A stretch of DNA of 64,000 bases from Bacillota bacterium (GCA_023391875.1 JAEWAB010000006.1:124001-188000), one strand, 5' to 3'; shown: positions 18,417 through 27,860, numbered from the stretch's first letter. Numbers and translations are program-made. The notes: generated from the sequence alone by a model not told the origin.

Positions 18417-19103
18417 CTACAAAATCCTAAGCGGCGTAAACCGCAGGAAATCGGCGGAGGTAAGCGTGTATTCCACCGCATCTACCCTGCCCCTCAGCGC
18501 GTAATGGCAGGCATTTCCGTGTATGTGCCCATAATAACATCTTGTTATGTTGTATTCATGGAGAATCTGTAAAATTTCTTCACACCGCTCTTTGCCTAAG
18601 ATAGGCGGATAGTGCAGAAAGCAAAGGATCGGCAGACCGGTTTTAACGCCCGCTTCCAGCGACATCCGCAGCCTGCCCGCTTCACGCAGAATCACCTTTC
18701 GGTCGGCGGGCTCGGTACCGTCGTATACCCAGCCGCGCGTACCGCAAAGGCAGTAGCCTTCTGCCGTAATGCAGTTATTATGAAGAACACGGATGCTGTT
18801 TATGCCGTTATCGCTGAAAAACGCGTTCATCTTCGCAAGGGTAGACCAAAAATAATCGTGATTACCCTTTAGGATAATCTTGTTGCCGGGCAGCTCTTCG
18901 ATAAACCGAAAGTCTATCAGCGAGTCTTCAAGGCTCATGCCCCATGAGATGTCGCCCGCGATCACTACCGTATCCTGCGCGGTCACCAGTGCCTCCCAGC
19001 CCGTCTTTATGCGGCTAACATAGTTCTCCCACCCCGGAAAAACATCCATGGGCTTATTGCCGTTTAGCGATAGATGCAGGTCGGATATTGCATAAAGGGC
19101 CAC
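18417..19103 (-). CDS. calcineurin-like metallophosphoesterase
   Basis: Metallophosphoesterase of 228 residues with all family metal motifs: SDLHLS near residue 7, VIAGDISWG, LKGNHDYFW, FLHYPP and GHIHG. The proteins form a dinuclear metal site and hydrolyse phosphoesters; this subgroup has no assigned substrate. The start is a GTG at 19103 preceded by GGAGGTG; the longer frame would use a TTG with no ribosome site. It lies between thrC and tig on the same strand. Confidence 0.88.
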   Translation of the reverse strand: MALYAISDLHLSLNGNKPMDVFPGWENYVSRIKTGWEALVTAQDTVVIAGDISWGMSLEDSLIDFRFIEELPGNKIILKGNHDYFWSTLAKMNAFFSDNGINSIRVLHNNCITAEGYCLCGTRGWVYDGTEPADRKVILREAGRLRMSLEAGVKTGLPILCFLHYPPILGKERCEEILQILHEYNITRCYYGHIHGNACHYALRGRVDAVEYTLTSADFLRFTPLRIL

Positions 19104-19163
19104 AACACACCTCCAAGTCAACCATCCGGTTACCCGACGGTTTGGCTTTAAGTTTTCAGAGCC

Positions 19164-20666
19164 TTAGGCCTTAATGCCAAGATAATCGTATACAGCCTTC
19201 TGCATAGTTGTTTTATCGCATACGCCCGTAAAACGTACCGGTTTTTCGTCAAGGCCGCCCAAGGGCTTAGGCATAGCGGTTTTCGTCAGCTGAGCCAGCC
19301 TGTGCGAAAGGATAAATTCGTCCTCTTCTCCGCTCTTACCTTCAATCGCCTCGGCAACGCTCTTGGGGAACTTATAGGCGTTGGCGGTAGACGCGATAAT
19401 CGACTTGGTTGTATCACCCGTCACCTTTACATACTCGCTGTATACCTTTACGGCAACGGCGGTATGGGTGTCGCACAGGTAGGAATATTTATCAAACAGC
19501 TCTTTAATGGTGGCCTGTGTCATTTCATCGTCACAGCAGCCGCCTACAAACTGTTCCTTCAGCTTATTAAGCATCTCGGGCTTAACGGAGTATCTCCCCT
19601 CTTTTGCAAGGGACGCCATGCAGCCCGCGATGTACTGGTCGTCTTCGCCCGAAAGGTCGTAGAGCAGGCGTTCCAGGTTGCTGGAGATTAAGATATCCAT
19701 CGACGGGGAAATGGTGGTATAAAACTTGCGGTTGGTGTCGTAAACGCCGGTGTTGATAAAGTCGGTAAGTATATTGTTGGCATTGGAGGCACAGATAAAG
19801 TTCTTTACCGGCAGCCCCATCTTTTTGGCATAGTAGGCGGCTAAGATATTGCCGAAATTACCGGTGGGAACCACAACGTTGATCTCGTCGCCAAGGGAAA
19901 TCTCTTTATCGTTTACAAGGTCGCAGTAGGCGCTGATGTAATAGATGATCTGCGGCAGCAGCCTACCCCAGTTAATGGAGTTCGCGCTCGAGAACACAAG
20001 GTTGTGCCCGTCAAGTTCTTTGGTGATTTCCGGGTTTGTAAAGATCTCTTTAACGCCTCTCTGGCAATCGTCAAAGTTACCCTTTACGGCGCATACAAAA
20101 ACATTGCCGCCCTCTTGGGTGGTCATCTGCAGCTTCTGCATGGCGCTTACGCCGTCCTGCGGGTAAAACACCATGATACGGGTACCCTCAACGTCCTTGA
20201 AGCCCTCGAGGGCCGCTTTGCCGGTATCGCCGGAGGTTGCCACCAGAATGACGATCTCCTTGCCGTCGATCGTTTTCTTTGCCGAAACGGTGAGTAGGTG
20301 AGGCAACAGCTGCAAGGCCATATCCTTAAACGCGCAGGTGGGGCCGTGCCATAGCTCAAGCATATACAGCCCGGAATCCCCAATCTTGCTTAAGGGAGCG
20401 GGGATGCCGTTATCAAACTTATCGCCGCCGTAGGCGCCGTTGGCGCAGGCCTTGATTTCATCCAAGGTGAAATCGGTAAGATATTTAAGAAGGATACTTT
20501 CTGCCCTCTCGATATAGCTCATGTCGCACAAGGCCTTGATGTCGTTTAAGGTGACAGGCGGTATTTCGCCGGGTACAAACAACCCGCCGTCCTTTGAAAT
20601 GCCTTGTGCAATCGCCTGTGCGGAGGTCACCTCAAGCGACGAGTTTCTGGTGCTCTTGTAAACCAT
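19164..20666 (-). CDS. thrC: threonine synthase
   Basis: PLP-dependent threonine synthase of 500 residues, converting O-phosphohomoserine to threonine. The PLP lysine is K114 in CAFKDMALQ, and the phosphate-binding glycine loop appears in PTGNFGNILAAY. Length fits the long class of ThrC. ATG 20666 begins MVYKSTRN, the usual family start, with AGGAAAGG upstream. No other threonine-pathway gene is adjacent. Confidence 0.95.
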   Translation of the reverse strand: MVYKSTRNSSLEVTSAQAIAQGISKDGGLFVPGEIPPVTLNDIKALCDMSYIERAESILLKYLTDFTLDEIKACANGAYGGDKFDNGIPAPLSKIGDSGLYMLELWHGPTCAFKDMALQLLPHLLTVSAKKTIDGKEIVILVATSGDTGKAALEGFKDVEGTRIMVFYPQDGVSAMQKLQMTTQEGGNVFVCAVKGNFDDCQRGVKEIFTNPEITKELDGHNLVFSSANSINWGRLLPQIIYYISAYCDLVNDKEISLGDEINVVVPTGNFGNILAAYYAKKMGLPVKNFICASNANNILTDFINTGVYDTNRKFYTTISPSMDILISSNLERLLYDLSGEDDQYIAGCMASLAKEGRYSVKPEMLNKLKEQFVGGCCDDEMTQATIKELFDKYSYLCDTHTAVAVKVYSEYVKVTGDTTKSIIASTANAYKFPKSVAEAIEGKSGEEDEFILSHRLAQLTKTAMPKPLGGLDEKPVRFTGVCDKTTMQKAVYDYLGIKA

Positions 20667-20735
20667 GTTCCGTTCAACCTTTCCTATGCGAGTATACAGT
20701 ACTAATCTCAATAAAAATATAACGTAAATGCTAAA

Positions 20736-21662
20736 TTAATCAAAATTTTTCATTGCAAAATCATAGGCATTCTTAAACAATATCTTGTTTGCAAGCTCCG
20801 AGCCGTAGCCGCGCTTGATCATCTCCTCATAAAGCGCATCCACCATCGAGATGTTCTTCAGCTGTGCGGGCGGTTCGGCGCCGTCAAAGTCTGAGCCGAT
20901 GCAAAGGTTGTTTTCGCCGCCCAGCTTTAAAAAGTGCTCGATATGCTTAAAGATATCATTTAGCCCAGCATTTTTGCTGTTATTTAAAAAGAGGGTGTAA
21001 AAATTGAGGCCGACAATGCCCTCGGTCTGCTGAATCGCCTGAAATTGGTCATCGGTCAGGTTGCGCGGATGATTGCACACCGCGCGTGAATTGGAATGGG
21101 TGGCGATAATGGGCTTGCAGGTGAGGTTTAATATATCGTAAAAACCTTTATCTGCGATATGCGATACGTCTATCGTAATGCCTACCCGGTTAAGCTCGCG
21201 TACGGCGCTGCGCCCCGTCATGGAAAGCGAGTTGTTGTTGCTCACACCGCTGCCCAGCTCATTCTGCCCGTTCCATGTATAGGAGAATATCTTTACACCG
21301 TCTTTTTTAAGCTCCTGTATCCGGGCAAGATCGCCCGCAAGAATCGATCCGTTCTCTACGGTGAGAATGGCCGCGCATTTGCCGTCCTTTACCGCCTCGG
21401 CGATGTCATCCTTATTTTTGCACATCACCATGCGGTCGCTGTTGAGCATCGACTGCTCGGTTAAGATGTCCACCTGCTTTTTATAGTTCTGGTACGCGGC
21501 TTCGCCCTTTAAAAAATCCGGTGTCCACACGGCGAAGCACTGGCACCAGGCCTCCAGCTTTTCCGCCTTTTGCAGGCTTACGGCTGTTTTACCGTCCAGT
21601 AACGCTGTACTGTTTTTTTGTATCTCCGAAAGGGTGTCACAATGCAGGTCAAAATAATTCAT
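20736..21662 (-). CDS. membrane dipeptidase family M19 (renal dipeptidase-like)
   Basis: Zinc dipeptidase of the M19 family, 308 residues. It begins with the metal-binding FDLHCDT motif (H7, D9) and continues with the bridging glutamate region LTVENG, the ligand region TIDVSHIADKG and the THSNSRAVC motif. Bacterial members hydrolyse dipeptides, some including D-residues. There is no signal peptide, so it acts in the cytoplasm. The start at 21662 follows GGGGGCAG. Confidence 0.9.
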   Translation of the reverse strand: MNYFDLHCDTLSEIQKNSTALLDGKTAVSLQKAEKLEAWCQCFAVWTPDFLKGEAAYQNYKKQVDILTEQSMLNSDRMVMCKNKDDIAEAVKDGKCAAILTVENGSILAGDLARIQELKKDGVKIFSYTWNGQNELGSGVSNNNSLSMTGRSAVRELNRVGITIDVSHIADKGFYDILNLTCKPIIATHSNSRAVCNHPRNLTDDQFQAIQQTEGIVGLNFYTLFLNNSKNAGLNDIFKHIEHFLKLGGENNLCIGSDFDGAEPPAQLKNISMVDALYEEMIKRGYGSELANKILFKNAYDFAMKNFD

Positions 21663-21741
21663 AATCTGCCCCCATCTATTGCGACGCACAGGCTGCACCG
21701 AAAGCCGGCGCAGGGATATGCACCGCAGAAATTTTTACATG

Positions 21742-22110
21742 TCATTGCAAAACCGGGTCAAACGCATTCACAATGTGGTTACAGGATAAAACCGAAAAGC
21801 TGCTCTGCCTCGCCGTTATGATTTCTATGACATCAAAGCGCGGCTGTAAATCGGACGGATACTCCTGCAGATAACACAATGCCGTTTTGGTTATTTTCTT
21901 CATCTTGGCGGTGTCTACCGCTTCGCAGGGTGAATAGTCACAGTGTTCACTGCGGGTTTTTACCTCAATAAAGGCGATAAACTCATCCTGCGACGCAATA
22001 ATATCCACCTCGCCGTAACGCGAGTGATAATTTTGTACAAGAATTTGATAGCCTTTATGTAGGAGGCATTCTGCCGCGTAGCACTCGCCCTTATTACCTG
22101 TTTCACGCAT
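21742..22110 (-). CDS. yraN: UPF0102 family YraN-like putative endonuclease
   Basis: 122-residue UPF0102/YraN protein with a restriction-endonuclease-like core: GEVDIIASQDEFIAFIEVKTR carries the E-x-D and E-V-K catalytic pattern, and [16 protein letters not shown] is the usual N-terminus. Function in the family is not established. The start overlaps the end of rnhB by eight bases, the common rnhB-yraN pair. The C-terminal end runs slightly past the usual family end. Confidence 0.88.
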   Translation of the reverse strand: MRETGNKGECYAAECLLHKGYQILVQNYHSRYGEVDIIASQDEFIAFIEVKTRSEHCDYSPCEAVDTAKMKKITKTALCYLQEYPSDLQPRFDVIEIITARQSSFSVLSCNHIVNAFDPVLQ

Positions 22111-22717
22111 GGGCTTTCTCCGAAAGGTTCTTTAAAAAGCTTTTGCGGTGAATGGGTGAAACACCGTACTGCAACAGCTTTTCGTAATGCAGCGCCGTAG
22201 GGTATCCCTTATGCTGACCCAAGCAGTACTGTGGGTATTGCTTATCCAGCTCAACTAAAAGACGGTCTCTCGACACCTTTGCCAGTATCGATGCGGCGGC
22301 GATAGCCGCCGATTTGGCGTCGCCCTTCACCACACATTCCGCCGCAGCCGCGAGCGGCGGCAGACGGTTACCGTCAACCAGAATATAGTCGGGTGTTATG
22401 GATAGGCAATCGACCGCTCTGCGCATCGCCAAAAAAGTGGCTTGCAGGATATTGTATTCATCAATCTCGGCCTCGGTGGCATAGGCAATGCCGTAAGCCT
22501 CGGCTTTATTAATAATCTCGTTATATAACAGTTCTCGCTTTGCCTCGGACAGCTTCTTGGAGTCATTCAGGCCTTCTATGACTGCACCGCGCGGGAAGAT
22601 AACCGCCGCGGCAAACACCGGCCCCGCGAGCGGGCCGCGGCCTGCTTCGTCCACGCCGCAAAGCCGCTTTGTACCATTTAAGCAGTAGTTTTCGTCAAAC
22701 TCAAACAAAGCGCTCAT
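22103..22717 (-). CDS. rnhB: ribonuclease HII
   Basis: RNase HII of 204 residues, which removes RNA from RNA-DNA hybrids and excises single ribonucleotides. The catalytic core is visible in [15 protein letters not shown] (D23, E24) and ILVDGN, and the C-terminal HKGYPT and SPIHRKSF motifs are present. Its start overlaps the rbgA stop by four bases. Same strand and order as in many Firmicutes. Confidence 0.95.
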   Translation of the reverse strand: MSALFEFDENYCLNGTKRLCGVDEAGRGPLAGPVFAAAVIFPRGAVIEGLNDSKKLSEAKRELLYNEIINKAEAYGIAYATEAEIDEYNILQATFLAMRRAVDCLSITPDYILVDGNRLPPLAAAAECVVKGDAKSAAIAAASILAKVSRDRLLVELDKQYPQYCLGQHKGYPTALHYEKLLQYGVSPIHRKSFLKNLSEKAHA

Positions 22718-23595
22718 TGCTTTTTCCCTTCTGTCTGAGGCGGGCGTTCCAAGGTAATGCGGCCGATCTTGCCGCTGCGGAATTCATCCAGAACGGTAAT
22801 GGCGGCGCGCTCGGTGTTTACGGCACCGCCCGAAATGAGCATACCGCGCTTCTTACCCACAAGCTCCAGCAGCGCAGCATCGTCCAGCCCCTGTGTATCC
22901 CCTATCTTATAACGTGCATCCAGCAGGGTGTAAAAATCACGGTTTAAACGCCCGAGCAGGCGCATGGCAAGGTGCTCGATGTCGAGCACATCGTCTTTAA
23001 CGGCGCCCGTAAAGGCGAGGTATTCGCCCACCTGCTTATCGTCAAACTTGGGCCACAGAACGCCCGGCATGTCCAACAGCTCGATGCCGCCGTCAAGGCT
23101 TACCCACTGTCGGCCGCGCGTAACGCCGGGACGGTCCTCCACCTTTGCGCGCTTAGAGCCCGCAAGCCGATTGATAAAGGAGGACTTGCCCACATTGGGG
23201 ATACCCACAATCATCATGCGAATGGGCTTGCCCACCATACCCTTTCTCTCGCGGCGCTGCAGTTCCTCGCGCAGTACATCCTTCACCAGCGGCAGAAATG
23301 CCTTTAAGCCGCTGCCACTGCGGCAGTCGGCTGCGAGTGCGGGGATGCCTTGCGACGAAAAATAGGCACACCACTGGCGGGTAAGGTTGCCATCCGCCAT
23401 ATCACTTTTGTTCAGAAGTATCATGCGCGGCTTGCCCGCGGTAAGTCTGTCTATCTCGGGGTTTCTGCTGCTTGCGGGTATTCTCGCGTCTATCAGCTCA
23501 ACGACAATATCCACAAGCGACAAGCTTTGCTGCATGAGCCTTCTGGTTTTGGCCATATGCCCCGGAAACCATTGTATGGATGGTGTTTCGGTCAT
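22714..23595 (-). CDS. rbgA: ribosome biogenesis GTPase RbgA/YlqF
   Basis: Circularly permuted GTPase of 293 residues: G4 (LNKSDMAD) comes before G1 ([10 protein letters not shown]) and G3 (LDMPGV). RbgA helps finish the 50S subunit, including incorporation of late proteins. The N-terminal [13 protein letters not shown] is the family signature. Coupled to rnhB by a four-base overlap. Confidence 0.95.
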   Translation of the reverse strand: MTETPSIQWFPGHMAKTRRLMQQSLSLVDIVVELIDARIPASSRNPEIDRLTAGKPRMILLNKSDMADGNLTRQWCAYFSSQGIPALAADCRSGSGLKAFLPLVKDVLREELQRRERKGMVGKPIRMMIVGIPNVGKSSFINRLAGSKRAKVEDRPGVTRGRQWVSLDGGIELLDMPGVLWPKFDDKQVGEYLAFTGAVKDDVLDIEHLAMRLLGRLNRDFYTLLDARYKIGDTQGLDDAALLELVGKKRGMLISGGAVNTERAAITVLDEFRSGKIGRITLERPPQTEGKKQ

Positions 23596-23617
23596 GCTTG
23601 CTCACCAAATTTCTGTA

Positions 23618-24184
23618 TCATTGCAGGGTTCCAAACCTGCCAAACGGGAGTATTCTAAAGAAGGGCTTGCCGAAGATATACCTTGTGTCGATCATACCGA
23701 TTTCCTTGTAGCGGCTGTCGAGGGAGACGTCCCGGTTATCGCCCATTACAAACACATGCCCTTTTGGCACGGTCACCGGAAAATCGATATCCCCTTTTAC
23801 GGTTGTGCTGGTTTTAATGTAACCTTCCTCAAGCAGCGCACCGTCGACATAGACCTCGCCTTTTTCAAAATCAATATTAACGGTCTCACCTTCGGTGGCA
23901 ATAACCCTTTTTACAAGCGGTACGCTCAGGTTTTCAGGCTGTGTGATGGCGACGATATCGCCGTACTTCGGCGTAAAGTAGTTGAGGGTGATAAGCCGTT
24001 CGCCGTTAAGCAGCGTATTTTCCATCGATGGCCCCTTTACCCCAACCACCCTGAAGGCGAAGGTAAAAAGTATAACCACAAAAACAAAGCACCAGATAAG
24101 CGTTTCAGCCCATTCGTAAACCGTCTTTACCGCGCTGATTTTCTCATCCTGACCTTGGATTATTACTTCCTCTGTTGTGTCCAT
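23618..24184 (-). CDS. lepB: signal peptidase I (second copy)
   Basis: Type I signal peptidase of 188 residues with one N-terminal membrane helix. The catalytic serine is S53 in GPSMENTL and the general-base lysine is K92 in KRVIATEG; the GDNRDVSLDSRY box is also present. It cleaves signal peptides of exported proteins on the outer face of the membrane. It lies 57 bases after a closely related paralogue and seems to be a tandem duplicate. The ribosome site is weak. Confidence 0.92.
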   Translation of the reverse strand: MDTTEEVIIQGQDEKISAVKTVYEWAETLIWCFVFVVILFTFAFRVVGVKGPSMENTLLNGERLITLNYFTPKYGDIVAITQPENLSVPLVKRVIATEGETVNIDFEKGEVYVDGALLEEGYIKTSTTVKGDIDFPVTVPKGHVFVMGDNRDVSLDSRYKEIGMIDTRYIFGKPFFRILPFGRFGTLQ

Positions 24185-24241
24185 ACTTTTATGCTTCTTT
24201 CATCTGCATTTTGGCTAAACCAATAAAATTGAATCGGCCTT

Positions 24242-24832
24242 TTATCCTGTAACGGAGCCAAAGGCTCCAAAGCGATTGAATGGGAATATGCGAAACAGCA
24301 CCTTGCCGAAGATATAGCGGGTATCTACCATGCCAACCTCTGAAAACCTGCTGTCTGTCGAATGATTGCGGTTATCTCCCATCACAAACACGCAGCCTTT
24401 AGGTACGGTAACGGGAAAGGATATATCCCCCTTTACGGAGGTGGGCTCCTTAATGTAGTTTTCGCTTAGCCGCTTGCCGTCTACCGTGACTGCTCCATTT
24501 GCAAAATCAATATTTACGGTTTGCCCTTCGGTGGCAATGACCCTCTTAACCAATGGCTTGTTTAATTCAGCCGGTTGTGTGATAGCAACAATATCACCGT
24601 ACCGCGGCGTAAACCAGTCGATAGCGATAAGCTTTTCTGTATCATGCAGGGTATCATCCATGGAATAACCGTTCACTCCGACTACCCTGAAAGCAAACGT
24701 GAAAAGCAGGGCAACAAAAAGAAAACACCATAGAACCGTTTCGGACCACTCGTACACCGATTTTAACAGATGATTATCCGTATTGTTCCCAATCGACAAC
24801 GGCTTTTGTTCTTCATAGGCTTGCAACTGCAT
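24242..24832 (-). CDS. lepB: signal peptidase I (first copy)
   Basis: Type I signal peptidase of 196 residues. S57 in NGYSMDDT and K96 in KRVIATEG form the Ser-Lys dyad, and GDNRNHSTDSRF is the conserved C-terminal box. One membrane helix follows a short cytoplasmic N-terminus. The start at 24832 is eight bases after GAGG; an ATG six bases upstream is too close to that site. It closely resembles the next gene downstream, including the sequence around the membrane helix, so the pair arose by duplication. Confidence 0.92.
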   Translation of the reverse strand: MQLQAYEEQKPLSIGNNTDNHLLKSVYEWSETVLWCFLFVALLFTFAFRVVGVNGYSMDDTLHDTEKLIAIDWFTPRYGDIVAITQPAELNKPLVKRVIATEGQTVNIDFANGAVTVDGKRLSENYIKEPTSVKGDISFPVTVPKGCVFVMGDNRNHSTDSRFSEVGMVDTRYIFGKVLFRIFPFNRFGAFGSVTG

Positions 24833-24885
24833 ACACATAGCCTCGGTTCTGTATGTTTTGCGCCAAAATTTCGGGGGCAATAGCA

Positions 24886-24911
24886 AAAAAGGGACATTTA
24901 AGTCCCTTTTT
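24886..24911 (-). terminator. terminator after rplS
   Basis: About 10-bp stem (24886-24895 with 24902-24911) followed on the minus strand by TTTTTT. It sits just after rplS and before the signal peptidase genes, so rplS can be made in excess of them. Confidence 0.8.
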
Positions 24912-24916
24912 AATCG

Positions 24917-25261
24917 TTATTGAATCTGTTGCTTAACCTTAGCGGCCTTACCAACCTTGCCACGCAGATAATAAAGCTTCGCTCTGCGAACCTTGGCGCG
25001 TCTGATTACTTCAACCTTGTCTACATTCGGGGAGTGAATGGGGAACACTCTCTCCACACCAACGCCGTAGGAAACGCGGCGCACGGTAAAGGTCTCGGCA
25101 ATGCCGCCGTGCTTGCGTGCAATGACAGTTCCTTCAAAGGCCTGTATTCTGTGCCTGTCGCCTTCCGTAATCTTTACATGTACTCGAACGGTATCACCGA
25201 TGTTAATCTCGGGCATCTCGCTCTTCAGCTGCTCTGCGGCAAACTGCTTAAGGGCATCCAT
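24917..25261 (-). CDS. rplS: 50S ribosomal protein L19
   Basis: Ribosomal protein L19, 114 residues. The family motif is seen in [19 protein letters not shown] and in [15 protein letters not shown]. It lies at the 30S-50S interface. A strong AAGGAGG site precedes the ATG. Upstream are a promoter and a structured leader of about 140 bases, consistent with the autoregulatory L19 leaders known in Firmicutes. Confidence 0.98.
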   Translation of the reverse strand: MDALKQFAAEQLKSEMPEINIGDTVRVHVKITEGDRHRIQAFEGTVIARKHGGIAETFTVRRVSYGVGVERVFPIHSPNVDKVEVIRRAKVRRAKLYYLRGKVGKAAKVKQQIQ

Positions 25262-25274
25262 AGGTAAATCCTCC

Positions 25275-25436
25275 TTAAAATATCAGACATTCATACCCGC
25301 TATAAAAACAGCGGCAGAGGACTGTCAGCTTTAATGTCACAGCCGTTTAAGCCGGGCATCAAACCCCACCGGACATACCTGCCCGGAGGAACACTAAATG
25401 CCTATATATATTAACATGATTTTGTGCTAATTTCAA
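25275..25436 (-). promoter_or_regulatory. rplS promoter and structured leader
   Basis: Promoter on the minus strand: TTGAAA (25436-25431), 17-base spacer, TAATAT (25413-25408). The leader that follows contains a 7-bp stem (25352-25358 with 25380-25386) and a stem next to the ribosome site (25297-25301 with 25310-25314). An L19 leader element is known from Firmicutes, but this sequence was not aligned to it. Between 25437 and 25546 no feature is seen. Confidence 0.5.
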
Positions 25437-25546
25437 GTACTCAATGCAAAATTTTTCTAAGTTTTTGTAGGGCTTGTTCTTCCTCTCTCTACCTTTCCAA
25501 TATGTTTAACAACCTACAGTGTAACCAATAATCTTACAATTACTTA

Positions 25547-25682
25547 TTGTCTTGTCCTCTACCGCTATGTTATGATATATAATACTGGATAAGAAGGCAC
25601 AGGCTGAAAGATACCCGCAGCTGTTTTATACGGTACTGGGTATAAACCAAGCTTTAGGCCATTTGATGGTCTCATAGCCTAA
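25547..25682 (+). promoter_or_regulatory. yibE/F promoter and structured leader
   Basis: TTGTCT (25547-25552), 18-base spacer, TATGAT (25571-25576) is a plausible promoter, giving a leader of about 135 bases. The leader can form a stem of 25611-25616 with 25638-25643 and another of 25654-25659 with 25677-25682. No known riboswitch class was recognised. Confidence 0.4.
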
Positions 25683-25718
25683 AATGCATTTATTTCTATC
25701 TGAAAGGAACGAGACATC

Positions 25719-26960
25719 ATGCGGCAAATATTCTCACGCAATACCAAACTGATTCACATTATCGCCTATTTTATAACCCTTGTGTTCTCGGTCGGCTTTA
25801 TTGTGATCGGCAATCAGATTGCCTCCAAAAATACCGCCGCCGTACTGAAGGTAAACGATACGATTCACCCGGTAAAGGCCACCGTACGGATGATTGTAGA
25901 CCGCACCGAGGATGAATACGACCTTGGCGGAACCATCATCACAAGTGTTTATGTGAAATTCGTCGCGCGTATTCAAAACGAAGCTCAAAAGGGCAACGAT
26001 GTGATGGCGCTGCAGACGATTGACGGTTATATGCCGTCGGGCTTAAAAGAGGTGGAAGTCGGCGATAAGGTACTTATCACTGAAAATCTTGATAATCCCG
26101 GAGATTACGCGTTTCTATTTGTGGAGTACCTGCGCACCGATGCCCTGATCTGGCTTGGTATCATCTTTTTGGCTTTATTGCTGTTGTTTGGCGGGCTGAA
26201 GGGGTTTAACACCATTATCTCGCTCACATTTACCTGTCTTGCGATATTCTTAGTGTTTATACCGTCAATTCTATCGGGGTATAATATCTACGTTTCTTCT
26301 ATTATTATCAGCCTGTATGTCATCGTCATGTCGTTGCTAATTATCAACGGGCCCAATAAAAAAACATGGGTCTCGATTATCGGCTGTTTCTTCGGCGTGC
26401 TGCTGTCCGGGCTTATTACGGTTATTATGGATTACTTCATAAAGCTGACGGGTTATGTAGATGAGGACTCCACCTACTTAGCGATACTCGAAACCCCGAA
26501 CCCTATAGACCTTAAGGCCATCATCTTCGGCGCGATCATCATCGGCGCCATGGGCGCCATCATGGACGTAGCCATGTCGGTGGCCTCCGCGCTGTATGAG
26601 GTGAATGAAGAATCTCAAAACCCGACGTTTCGTTCGCTGCTTAAATCCGGCTTCGCCATTGGGCGGGATATGATGGGCACCATGACCAACACCTTGATTC
26701 TGGCCTACATCGGCAGCTCCCTTACGGTGGTGCTGCTGCTGATTGTATATAACCCGTCGATTACAAACCTGCTTAACCGTGAGATGATTGTGGTGGAAAT
26801 CTTACAAGCGCTGGTGGGCAGTACGGGTATTCTGTTTACCATCCCGTTTACCTCCCTGCTGGCTGCGCTGCTCTATTCGCGCACAGGCCGTAAAAAGGTA
26901 ATCGGCCAACCGCCCTTAGCAAATACAGCGACTGAAAAGAATGAAGAAACTGATCATTAA
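25719..26960 (+). CDS. YibE/F family membrane protein
   Basis: Membrane protein of 413 residues in the YibE/F-like family. One helix near residue 15 is followed by an extracytoplasmic region of about 110 residues, then about seven helices. The conserved GAIMDVAMSVASAL segment near residue 285 is a family hallmark. Transport or stress functions have been suggested for the family, but none is established. Good AAGGAAC site; a long leader and a 3' terminator mark it as a single-gene unit. Confidence 0.85.
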   Translation: MRQIFSRNTKLIHIIAYFITLVFSVGFIVIGNQIASKNTAAVLKVNDTIHPVKATVRMIVDRTEDEYDLGGTIITSVYVKFVARIQNEAQKGNDVMALQTIDGYMPSGLKEVEVGDKVLITENLDNPGDYAFLFVEYLRTDALIWLGIIFLALLLLFGGLKGFNTIISLTFTCLAIFLVFIPSILSGYNIYVSSIIISLYVIVMSLLIINGPNKKTWVSIIGCFFGVLLSGLITVIMDYFIKLTGYVDEDSTYLAILETPNPIDLKAIIFGAIIIGAMGAIMDVAMSVASALYEVNEESQNPTFRSLLKSGFAIGRDMMGTMTNTLILAYIGSSLTVVLLLIVYNPSITNLLNREMIVVEILQALVGSTGILFTIPFTSLLAALLYSRTGRKKVIGQPPLANTATEKNEETDH

Positions 26961-26980
26961 AATGGCTATTCATTAAGACC

Positions 26981-27027
26981 GGCCTGCCCTCACACTGACG
27001 ACACCAGTGTTGGGGCAGGCCTTTGTT
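26981..27027 (+). terminator. terminator after yibE/F gene
   Basis: 17-bp stem (26981-26997 with 27005-27021) with one mismatch or wobble pair, followed by TTTGTT. It lies between convergent genes. Confidence 0.8.
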
Positions 27028-27035
27028 ATGCTTTG

Positions 27036-27647
27036 TTAAATCTTTTTCGGCTTTGGCTTTTTATCGTCTGCCGTTTCCGTCTCGGCGGGCGGTGCGTACT
27101 CCTGCTCCCGCCACATGTTAATAACCTTCTCGGCCAATATCTTGCTGGAATTGGCCACGGCAGCCATCTGCAGCACCAAGGTTTCGAGCATTGCGTCCGC
27201 GTTTTCATCCGAAGGCCCGAACAGCTCTTTGCCGTGTGCAATCTCTACCGCGGACTTTGTCGCCTTCTCTTGCACCGCGCAGAAGTGGTTATATACCTCC
27301 TCGATGGAGGAGGTTTTTAGCTGATAGTTGATAAGATCTGTTATTGCCGAGATGGGCAATACCTGCTTGAGGATACAGATCATCATCAAATACGCGATAT
27401 GGGTACGCGAATACTTCTTTTTGACCGGCTGCGGGATGATACCCAGCTTAACATAGTTATTAATAATGGAGGGTGATATCAGCTTGCTTGGGGAATCACC
27501 CGGAAAGTTTGATAATATCCTTTCTGAAAACACAATCACCTGATCCATGTACAGGTCAAGCTCGGGAAGCTCCTGCCAGCGCGGCAGATGAAATGAAACG
27601 ATGGTGCCGGCCCAAGACTCCAGCTGTTGCTGCAGAGTGTCCTCCAC
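27036..27647 (-). CDS. DUF1836 domain protein with MerR-like helix-turn-helix
   Basis: 203-residue DUF1836 protein. The likely DNA-binding segment is SPSIINNYVKLGIIPQPVKK near residues 58-77, which resembles the winged helix of MerR proteins, followed by a helical domain. The last 20 residues are charged and lysine-rich. The family has no assigned function. It is divergent from degV, and the shared intergenic region holds an imperfect palindrome over the degV promoter, so it may regulate degV or itself (inference). Confidence 0.75.
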   Translation of the reverse strand: MEDTLQQQLESWAGTIVSFHLPRWQELPELDLYMDQVIVFSERILSNFPGDSPSKLISPSIINNYVKLGIIPQPVKKKYSRTHIAYLMMICILKQVLPISAITDLINYQLKTSSIEEVYNHFCAVQEKATKSAVEIAHGKELFGPSDENADAMLETLVLQMAAVANSSKILAEKVINMWREQEYAPPAETETADDKKPKPKKI

Positions 27648-27762
27648 CCTGTTTTCACTCCTTTAAATGTTAATCTCTACGCTGTTTGGGGCATGCTAAC
27701 ATCAAAGCGTTTACTATATATTAACACAATACAGCATCAATTTCAACAGTGAAAGAAATTAC

Positions 27763-27805
27763 TTGACTTAGTTATATTAAAATGATAAACTGGTTTTAAT
27801 AACTA
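27763..27805 (+). promoter_or_regulatory. degV promoter with overlapping inverted repeat
   Basis: TTGACT (27763-27768), 17-base spacer, TAAACT (27786-27791). An imperfect inverted repeat (27769-27782 with 27794-27805, differing by a two-base insertion) surrounds the -10 box and could be an operator. Confidence 0.5.
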
Positions 27806-27860
27806 GATTACATCATATTATTGTTCCATCATATGGTATTATTCAAAGGGGGCCACACGG

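Noticed and set aside
25602..25665. TPP (thi-box) riboswitch upstream of the yibE/F gene
   Set aside because: Only scattered parts match; the most conserved block (ACCUGAUCUGGAUAAUGCC) is missing and the downstream gene has no thiamine link.
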